A model generated the notes under the pieces. That model was not told the origin of the DNA and ran no database searches. It saw nothing but the letters and a program-made list of their open reading frames with translations. From JANQTF01 sp036835375 (lineage in GTDB: Bacteria > Bacteroidota > Bacteroidia > J057), in the NCBI GenBank assembly GCA_036835375.1, contig DAITMB010000149.1:1-11218 (forward strand): a DNA stretch of 11,218 nucleotides. Direction: 5' to 3'. The position numbers and the translations under genes are program-made. Of this stretch, positions 6,704 through 11,218 are shown piece by piece. Numbering within the stretch: position 1 is the stretch's first letter; every line of letters starts with the position of its first letter.

Positions 6704-6737
6704 TTTTTGCTCATGCCATACCCCATGCTAGCAAGAA
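6704..6737 (+). other. Leader hairpin upstream of the flavoprotein gene
   Basis: TTTTTGCT (6704-6711) pairs with AGCAAGAA (6730-6737, with one G-U pair), and CATG (6712-6715) pairs with CATG (6724-6727) around an 8-nt loop, with CT bulged at 6728-6729. It would form near the 5' end of the predicted leader RNA, directly before the upstream reading frame at 6743. It is a hand-folded structure with no alignment support. Confidence 0.35.
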
Positions 6738-6742
6738 GGGAA

Positions 6743-6814
6743 ATGATCAAAAAAAGGGGGGCTGGCATTGGAACATTGCACTCTGTTAACCATTCACTAC
6801 CTTTCATGACATGA
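6743..6814 (+). CDS. Possible 23-codon upstream ORF (leader peptide)
   Basis: An ATG at 6743 opens a 23-residue frame (MIKKRGAGIGTLHSVNHSL, then PFMT). Its TGA stop at 6812-6814 overlaps the flavoprotein start codon as ATGA, an arrangement often linked to translational coupling. GAAGGGAA directly upstream resembles a Shine-Dalgarno sequence but sits only about 3 nt from the ATG. The frame contains the homopolymer tract A7G6 (6749-6761), where slippage would break the coupling. The peptide is basic at its N-terminus and matches nothing I know. It could be chance; there is no codon-usage evidence at this length. Confidence 0.25.
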   Translation: MIKKRGAGIGTLHSVNHSLPFMT

Positions 6815-6817
6815 AAG
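6801..6817 (+). promoter_or_regulatory. 17-bp palindrome over the flavoprotein start codon
   Basis: CTTTCATG (6801-6808), A, CATGAAAG (6810-6817): perfect 8-bp arms overlapping the ATG at 6811-6813. In RNA it can fold with a 6-bp stem (6801-6806 with 6812-6817), which puts U and G of the start codon in the stem and could limit initiation. In DNA it could be a second operator. The function is inferred only. Confidence 0.4.
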
Positions 6818-7719
6818 ACAACAAATTTTTTGACGTCATCATCATTGGCGGCAGCTATGCAGGTCTGTCCGCAGCGATGGCCTTAGGGCGTGCGCTGCGA
6901 CAAGTATTGATCATAGACAGTGGAAAGCCTTGCAATTGGCAAACTCCACATTCTCATAATTTCATTACTCAAGACGGGGAAAAACCAAGCGTCATTGCAG
7001 AAAAAGCTAAATCACAGGTGCTGAAATATAGCACAGTCAAGTTTCTTGATGATCTGGCACTCAATGGAGAGAAAACGAAAGATGGTTTCGTCATCAAGAC
7101 CGAAAAAGGTAGCTTATTCGCTGCAAAAAAACTCATTTTCTCTTCAGGTATCAGGGACATTATGCCAGACATCCACGGATTCTCGGAATGTTGGGGCATT
7201 TCTGTTATTCATTGCCCATACTGTCATGGTTACGAAGTAAAAAATGAAGCAACAGGGATTTTGGCGAATGGCGATATCGCATATCATTACGCCCGACTCA
7301 TTCGCAACTGGTCAAAGCAACTGACAATATTCACCAATGGAAAATCAACTCTTACTCAAGAGCAATCCGAAAAAATTGTCCAACATAACATCCCCATTGT
7401 TGAAAAAGTAGTCGATCATTTAAAGCACGAAAAAGGCCACCTCAAACACCTTGTTTTCAAGGATGATACTACGGTCCAACTAAAGGCTATTTATTCACGT
7501 CCAGCTTTCGAACAACATTGCCAAATACCCGAAATGCTAGGCTGTGAACGGACTGAACAAGGCTTCATCAAGGTAGATGTGTTTCAAAAAACAAGCATAC
7601 CGAAGATCTTTGCTTGTGGTGACAATTCAAGTCCGATGCGTTCAGTATCTCATGCGATAGCCACGGGCAACATTGCCGGAGCGATTGTCAACCACGAAAT
7701 GGCGGAGGAAGAATTTTAG
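6811..7719 (+). CDS. Thioredoxin-reductase-like FAD-dependent oxidoreductase
   Basis: This 302-residue cytosolic flavoprotein is of the class II pyridine nucleotide-disulfide oxidoreductase type. DVIIIGGSYAGLSAA (8-22) binds the FAD ADP moiety, in the GGSYAG form rather than GxGxxG. SSGIRDIMPDI (111-121) is the mid-protein strand. CPYCHGYE (135-142) supplies the redox-active cysteine pair Cys135/Cys138. IFACGDN (267-272) is the second flavin-binding motif. The segment where thioredoxin reductases carry a GxGxxA/G pyridine-nucleotide motif and HRR reads GILANGDIAYHYA, later LTIFTNG, so coenzyme preference may differ from NADPH. Such proteins resemble the GliT-like branch and do not necessarily reduce thioredoxin. 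Only the ATG at 6811 is available: an in-frame stop lies at 6787. It is the last gene of the plus-strand block, and its leader has unusual structure. Confidence 0.9.
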   Translation: MKDNKFFDVIIIGGSYAGLSAAMALGRALRQVLIIDSGKPCNWQTPHSHNFITQDGEKPSVIAEKAKSQVLKYSTVKFLDDLALNGEKTKDGFVIKTEKGSLFAAKKLIFSSGIRDIMPDIHGFSECWGISVIHCPYCHGYEVKNEATGILANGDIAYHYARLIRNWSKQLTIFTNGKSTLTQEQSEKIVQHNIPIVEKVVDHLKHEKGHLKHLVFKDDTTVQLKAIYSRPAFEQHCQIPEMLGCERTEQGFIKVDVFQKTSIPKIFACGDNSSPMRSVSHAIATGNIAGAIVNHEMAEEEF

Positions 7720-7747
7720 CTGCTTTGGACGCCGAATTGATTGAAAT

Positions 7748-7760
7748 ACCCGGCTCGGGT
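7748..7760. terminator. Weak convergent hairpin between flavoprotein and VOC genes
   Basis: ACCCG (7748-7752), GCT, CGGGT (7756-7760) forms a compact GC-rich stem in the 80-bp gap between two convergent genes. It is followed by TTTG on the plus strand and ATTTC on the minus strand. It could act as a short terminator in both directions, but the stem is only 5 bp and neither side has a good T-tract. Confidence 0.3.
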
Positions 7761-7799
7761 TTGCATGTAATTGGTTGTGTTGCAGGGAATGACCACGAA

Positions 7800-8207
7800 C
7801 TAAGCCGCATCGGGCAAGTGAGAAATGTATGAGAATTCCCACTGATGGCCGTCGGGATCTTCAAAGCTGTCATAGTACATCCACCCATGGTCGGAGGCCT
7901 CGCGGTAGCGCTTGCCGCCATGTGCGAGTGCAGCGGCAACTACTTCATCCACTTTTTCACGGCTATCCAACTCCACCGCAATGAGCACCTGTGTGACGCT
8001 GGCTTCGGCAATGGGCTTGTGAGTGAAAGTGGCGAACATGGGGTGAGAAATCAGCATGGAATAGATCAGCCCTTCTTGCAGCACCAGGCAAAGGGCGTTC
8101 TCATCGCTGAAATGCTCGTTAAAACTGAAGCCCAGCGCGTTCCAGAATGTGCGGCTGCGGCTCAGGTCGGCAATTGGCAGGTTGACGTAAATGGCTTTAG
8201 CAGGCAT
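7800..8207 (-). CDS. VOC-superfamily (glyoxalase/bleomycin-resistance fold) protein
   Basis: This 135-residue single-domain protein has the paired beta-alpha-beta-beta-beta modules of the vicinal oxygen chelate superfamily. The first module is YVNLPIADLSRSRTFWNALG (7-26) through the strand LCLVLQEGLIYSML. The second starts at TQVLIAVELDSREKVDEVV (72-90) and ends in the typical GWMYYDSFEDPDGHQWEF (108-125). Glu124 fits the usual C-terminal metal ligand. The position often held by the first histidine is Asn9, so metal binding and a glyoxalase reaction should not be assumed. Relatives include PhnB-like and bleomycin-binding proteins; the substrate cannot be inferred. Intact length and strong motifs make the fold assignment secure. 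It is transcribed leftwards from its own promoter-like site about 30-60 bp upstream, convergent with the flavoprotein gene, and is separated from the ABC-F gene by 402 bp. Confidence 0.9.
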   Translation of the reverse strand: MPAKAIYVNLPIADLSRSRTFWNALGFSFNEHFSDENALCLVLQEGLIYSMLISHPMFATFTHKPIAEASVTQVLIAVELDSREKVDEVVAAALAHGGKRYREASDHGWMYYDSFEDPDGHQWEFSYISHLPDAA

Positions 8208-8235
8208 GATGAGAGGTATCGTTTGGGTTACGACA

Positions 8236-8266
8236 GCAAGATATAAAGGAATTAGATTTTTACAAA
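8236..8266 (-). promoter_or_regulatory. Bacteroidota-type promoter for the VOC gene
   Basis: On the minus strand, TTTG (8263-8266) is followed after 19 bp by TATCTTGC (8236-8243). The -33 element and spacing are exact. The -7 element departs from TAnnTTTG in the same way as the site before the DUF1697 gene. The start codon at 8207 would leave a leader of about 23 nt. Confidence 0.5.
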
Positions 8267-8609
8267 TTATTTTAGTATTTATTGCCTAAAAATTTAATCC
8301 GCTCTCAAAATCTCCCCAACGATCCCTGATTTTTTCTCACCAAATCCCACAGCTGAATTTCCTATCTCTGTCCAGGAACCAGTCATTCTACCAAATCATT
8401 CATCAAGATTTCATGATGAAACAGGCGAATGGAAGCTTTCCAGCAAGTTTTTCCCCAAATCAGAATCGTCGAAGGAATTATGCTGGCATTCACCCAAAAA
8501 CTCAGCCCAGCCAGATATTTCGTGGGAAAATTGGCCGCTTAGCTTCGTCCCGAGCTTGCTAATATTATTTCAACTTTCCTCAAGAAAACAACGGGAACCT
8601 TCCATAGAT
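8267..8609. other. Gene-free stretch between VOC promoter and ABC-F stop
   Basis: About 340 bp of AT-rich sequence. I see no gene, no tRNA-like fold, no repeat and no convincing terminator for the ABC-F gene, which ends at 8610 reading leftwards. A 49-codon plus-strand frame (8413-8562) shows no family resemblance. Confidence 0.5.
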
Positions 8610-10247
8610 TCACTTCATCAAATTCATCTCCGCAATGTTCTTGATGCGATTGCGCTCCAGGAAGGCGTCGATGGTCTCGAAGTGCTCGATGACGCGCTGA
8701 TCTTTGAACTCAAACACTTTCTGCGACAGGCCCTGCAAGAAGTCACGGTCGTGCGATACAAGAATGAGGGTTCCCTCAAAGGCGAGCAGGGCTTCTTTCA
8801 GCACATCCTTCGACTTCATGTCGAGGTGGTTGGTGGGTTCGTCGAGGATGAGCAGGTTCACTGGTTCCAGCAGGAGCTTCACCATCGCGAGGCGGGTCTT
8901 TTCGCCGCCGGACAAGACGCTGACTTTTTTGTCGATGGCTTCCCCGCTAAACATGAAGGCCCCCAGGAGGTGTTTGATCTGGGTGCGAATGTCTCCTTTG
9001 GCCACTTCGTCCACCGTCTGAAAAATGCTCAGATCAGGGTCGAGCAGAGATGCCTGATTTTGGGCAAAATACCCTACTCGCACGTTATGCCCCAAAGCGC
9101 AGATGCCTTCCACCTCGATTTCCCCCATGATCGCCTTGATCATCGTGGATTTCCCTTCGCCATTTCGCCCCACAAAGCACACCTTTTCGCCCCGTTTGAT
9201 CGTCATGCTGGCGCTGGAAAAGACGGTCTGCTCGCCATAGGACTTCGACACGTCCTTCACCGTCACGGGATACTCGCCTGATCGTGGCGCTGGCGGGAAA
9301 CGCAATCTGAGAGCGGAAGTATCGATTTCGTCAATTTCGATTTTCTCCAGCTTCTCTAGCATCCGCTCACGGGAGTTTACCTGATTGGTCTTGGAGTAGG
9401 TGCCTTTGAATCGGTCGATGAAGGTCTGGGTGTCAGCGATAAATTTTTCCTGCTCTTTGAAAGCCTTCAACTGGTTGGCCCTGCGCTCCTCGCGCAGCTG
9501 CATATATTGCGAATAGCGGGCTTTGTAATCGTAAATTCGCCCCATCGTGACCTCGATGGTGCGGTTGGTGATGTTGTCGATAAAGGCGCGGTCGTGCGAA
9601 ATGACCATCACAGCATTGGCCTTGTTGACCAGAAAATCTTCTAGCCAGATGACCGACTCAATATCAATGTGGTTGGTAGGTTCATCAAGCAGAATCAGGT
9701 CGGGCTTTTGCAGCAGAATTTTGGCCAATTCGATGCGCATGCGCCACCCACCGCTGAATTCCTTGGTTTGCCGTGTAAAATCCGACTGTTTGAATCCCAG
9801 CCCTTTCAGCGCTTTTTCGACCTCCGCATCGTAATTGACATCCTCCAGCGCATAGAATTTTTCCCCCAAGTCTGTCACCTGTTCGATGATCTCCATGTAA
9901 GCATCACTTTCATAGTCCGTGCGGGTTTCCAGCTCCTGGTTGAGTCGCTCCATCTCGTCGCGCATGGCATGAACTTGTGCAAATGCTTTGGCGGCTTCTT
10001 CAAATACAGTACAGTGATCTTCGGTGAGCAGGTGCTGGGGCAAATATGCGATCACAATATCCTTCGGTGCACCCACGCCGCCTCTGGTAGGCTTTTGCAC
10101 CCCAGCGATGATCTTCATGATGGTTGACTTCCCCGCGCCATTCTTGCCCATGAGGGCGATTTTGTCCGTGGGATTGATCGCAAACGACACCCCGCTAAAG
10201 AGGGTTCTGCCGTTGAATTCTACCGCCAAGTTGTCAACCGTGATCAT
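8610..10247 (-). CDS. ABC-F family ATP-binding protein
   Basis: This 545-residue soluble protein has two ABC ATPase domains and no membrane segments, the ABC-F layout. Domain 1 has Walker A GKNGAGKST (34-42), signature FSGGW (164-168) and Walker B LILLDEPTNH (184-193, Glu189 catalytic), with SHD at 217-219. A basic helical linker (about 241-320, rich in Arg, Lys and Glu) corresponds to the P-site tRNA-interacting region. Domain 2 has Walker A GRNGEGKST (360-368), signature LSGGE (445-449), Walker B LLILDEPTNH (465-474) and SHD (498-500). ABC-F proteins act on ribosomes, some as translation factors and some as antibiotic-protection proteins. This one ends soon after domain 2, with no long C-terminal coiled coil like Uup. 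The sequence alone does not decide between housekeeping and resistance roles. A good promoter lies just upstream; the predicted leader is only about 15 nt. Confidence 0.95.
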   Translation of the reverse strand: MITVDNLAVEFNGRTLFSGVSFAINPTDKIALMGKNGAGKSTIMKIIAGVQKPTRGGVGAPKDIVIAYLPQHLLTEDHCTVFEEAAKAFAQVHAMRDEMERLNQELETRTDYESDAYMEIIEQVTDLGEKFYALEDVNYDAEVEKALKGLGFKQSDFTRQTKEFSGGWRMRIELAKILLQKPDLILLDEPTNHIDIESVIWLEDFLVNKANAVMVISHDRAFIDNITNRTIEVTMGRIYDYKARYSQYMQLREERRANQLKAFKEQEKFIADTQTFIDRFKGTYSKTNQVNSRERMLEKLEKIEIDEIDTSALRLRFPPAPRSGEYPVTVKDVSKSYGEQTVFSSASMTIKRGEKVCFVGRNGEGKSTMIKAIMGEIEVEGICALGHNVRVGYFAQNQASLLDPDLSIFQTVDEVAKGDIRTQIKHLLGAFMFSGEAIDKKVSVLSGGEKTRLAMVKLLLEPVNLLILDEPTNHLDMKSKDVLKEALLAFEGTLILVSHDRDFLQGLSQKVFEFKDQRVIEHFETIDAFLERNRIKNIAEMNLMK

Positions 10248-10265
10248 ACTGTGTTATTGAGGTCG

Positions 10266-10296
10266 CAAAGGTAGGCAATTGGTCGTTGGCGGAAAA
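10266..10296 (-). promoter_or_regulatory. Bacteroidota-type promoter for the ABC-F gene
   Basis: On the minus strand TACCTTTG (10266-10273) matches TAnnTTTG exactly and is followed by C, a common form in Bacteroidota. TTTT (10293-10296), 19 bp upstream, is a one-mismatch version of the TTTG -33 element. The start codon at 10247 lies about 18 bp beyond the -7 element, so the leader would be very short. Confidence 0.6.
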
Positions 10297-10429
10297 TGGG
10301 AAGTTGGGAAAAAGGGGAAAGCATGGCCTACAGCAGTTTCTTTGTGAATGATTTCCTTGTGATGGATGCGACTGGAAGTAGCGAGGAATACCAATCGACC
10401 AGTGCGAACTTCATTTCAAGGTGATGCGC

Positions 10430-11212
10430 TTACCAGACACAAGCTAAAGGGGCTTGATTTTCACGCGATACTGACTGAAGCTGGAGGGGTGCCAGTTCAT
10501 AGATATTTTCCTCAAATATCACTTCCAGCCCGATTTCCTGGAGGTTTTTGCTGCTTTGGTTGTGGCAATACGTCCAAGAAGCCACTCGCTTGCATCCCAG
10601 TCTTCTGGCTAAGGCGAGCCGCCATGCGATGCTGTGAAGATGCAGACCCCGCCGCTGAAATGAAGGCAATATTCCTCCACCTGCTAGCAAGGCCCAAGTT
10701 CCCTGCACATATAGCACGCAGAATCCTACCAACTCCCCGTCGATGCTGAGGAGCGCTGGATACACATTTGGCCAATGGCAAAGGCGCTCGAGGTTTGATA
10801 GCGCCGCATCGGGTCGCTGAGGACTTGCATCAAATGCCCTCAAATACATGGCAGCAAATTCACGCGGATCGACCGCTTCCGGCTCTATTATTTTGCAAAT
10901 AGAAGACCGGAAATAACGGCGGTCGTGAAGACGTGAAAGCTGACCCGCAAGACGCACATAGCGCGACACAGGAAGGCCGAGATTGCTATCCTCATCTCCA
11001 AGACACATCCCCACTTTGATTTTACCAGCATAGCCTTCATATAGTGGTGCTACGTCTATTTTCACCTGCTCTGTTAGCGCCTGAAGGCCGTGCAATGCGT
11101 TGAAATACCCCACCTCTGGAAAACTGATCGCCGTGGCACCACTTGACAAGTCCTGAACACGGATATCTTGATCTACATGAGGATTCAATTGAAAACACCG
11201 GAGCCGAGTCAC
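10430..11212 (-). CDS. GNAT family N-acetyltransferase, possibly 5'-partial
   Basis: This protein (260 residues if read from the GTG at 11212) has a C-terminal GNAT domain at about residues 110-240. LLSIDGELVGFCVLYVQGTW (154-173) is the core strand pair. LLAGGGILPSFQRRGLHLH (175-193) is motif A, with QRRGLH in the acetyl-CoA pyrophosphate-binding loop. ASWTYCHNQSSKNLQEIGLE (211-230) is the motif B region. The N-terminal half (FPEVGYFNALHGLQ at 31-44, onward to about 105) resembles the degenerate first GNAT-like domain of two-domain family members. The acceptor substrate is unknown. The frame stays open from the GTG to the window edge (two more codons), so the true start may lie outside. The stop is clear. 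It precedes the ABC-F gene on the same strand with a 182-bp gap that contains the ABC-F promoter, so they are probably separate units. Confidence 0.85.
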   Translation of the reverse strand: MTRLRCFQLNPHVDQDIRVQDLSSGATAISFPEVGYFNALHGLQALTEQVKIDVAPLYEGYAGKIKVGMCLGDEDSNLGLPVSRYVRLAGQLSRLHDRRYFRSSICKIIEPEAVDPREFAAMYLRAFDASPQRPDAALSNLERLCHWPNVYPALLSIDGELVGFCVLYVQGTWALLAGGGILPSFQRRGLHLHSIAWRLALARRLGCKRVASWTYCHNQSSKNLQEIGLEVIFEENIYELAPLQLQSVSRENQAPLACVW

Positions 11213-11218
11213 GTCGTA

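Noticed and set aside
7845..8246. 133-codon plus-strand frame opposite the VOC gene
   Set aside because: Fully overlaps the VOC protein, whose motifs are clear; the plus-strand translation matches nothing known to me.
8413..8562. 49-codon plus-strand frame between the VOC and ABC-F genes
   Set aside because: Low-complexity composition, no ribosome-binding site and no similarity seen.
8556..9281. 241-codon plus-strand reading frame opposite the ABC-F gene
   Set aside because: It lies almost wholly antisense to the strongly conserved ABC-F protein, has no recognisable domain, and is a shadow of the opposite strand's codon bias.
9669..10127. 152-codon plus-strand frame opposite the ABC-F N-terminal half
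   Set aside because: Antisense to conserved ATPase sequence, with no family resemblance and no promoter or start context.

Overview
The window looks like chromosomal DNA from a Bacteroidota bacterium (Cytophaga/Saprospira/Flavobacteria-like). Three things support this. A secreted protein ends in a type IX secretion (T9SS) sorting domain. Exported proteins have Bacteroidota-style leaders (lipoboxes ASC and AAC; cleavage after AQ or SQ). Promoter-like sites follow the Bacteroidota TTG/TAnnTTTG pattern rather than -35/-10 boxes. I see no rRNA, tRNA, CRISPR array, transposase or phage structural gene. The genus cannot be named from this sequence.

Layout. Positions 1-7719 carry plus-strand genes: a DUF2846-type lipoprotein (141-581); a T4 Rnl2-type RNA ligase (745-1758) followed 29 bp later by a Crp/Fnr-family regulator (1788-2372); an exported helical/TPR-like protein (2438-3217); a T9SS cargo protein (3482-4918); an interspersed repeat made of 9-bp units in two inverted arms (5084-5171); a Gmad2-domain lipoprotein (5206-5652); a DUF1697 protein (5792-6331); and a thioredoxin-reductase-like flavoprotein (6811-7719) behind a structured leader. 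Positions 7800-11212 carry minus-strand genes: a VOC/glyoxalase-fold protein (7800-8207), an ABC-F ATPase (8610-10247) and a GNAT acetyltransferase that may run off the right edge (10430-11212). The two blocks converge at 7720-7799.

How the genes may work together. Most look like independent housekeeping or accessory genes. The one likely functional pair is the RNA ligase plus the Crp/Fnr regulator, whose spacing suggests cotranscription and possibly stress-regulated RNA repair; this is inference. The most structured non-coding DNA lies upstream of the flavoprotein. It has a perfect 11-bp-arm palindrome covering the putative -33 promoter element, a leader hairpin, a 23-codon upstream ORF that overlaps the start codon as ATGA and contains an A7G6 tract, and a 17-bp palindrome centred next to the start codon. 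Together these suggest layered control of that gene.

Overall this is mostly an ordinary region. The items worth a second look are the ligase/regulator pair, the flavoprotein leader and the 9-bp-unit inverted repeat.
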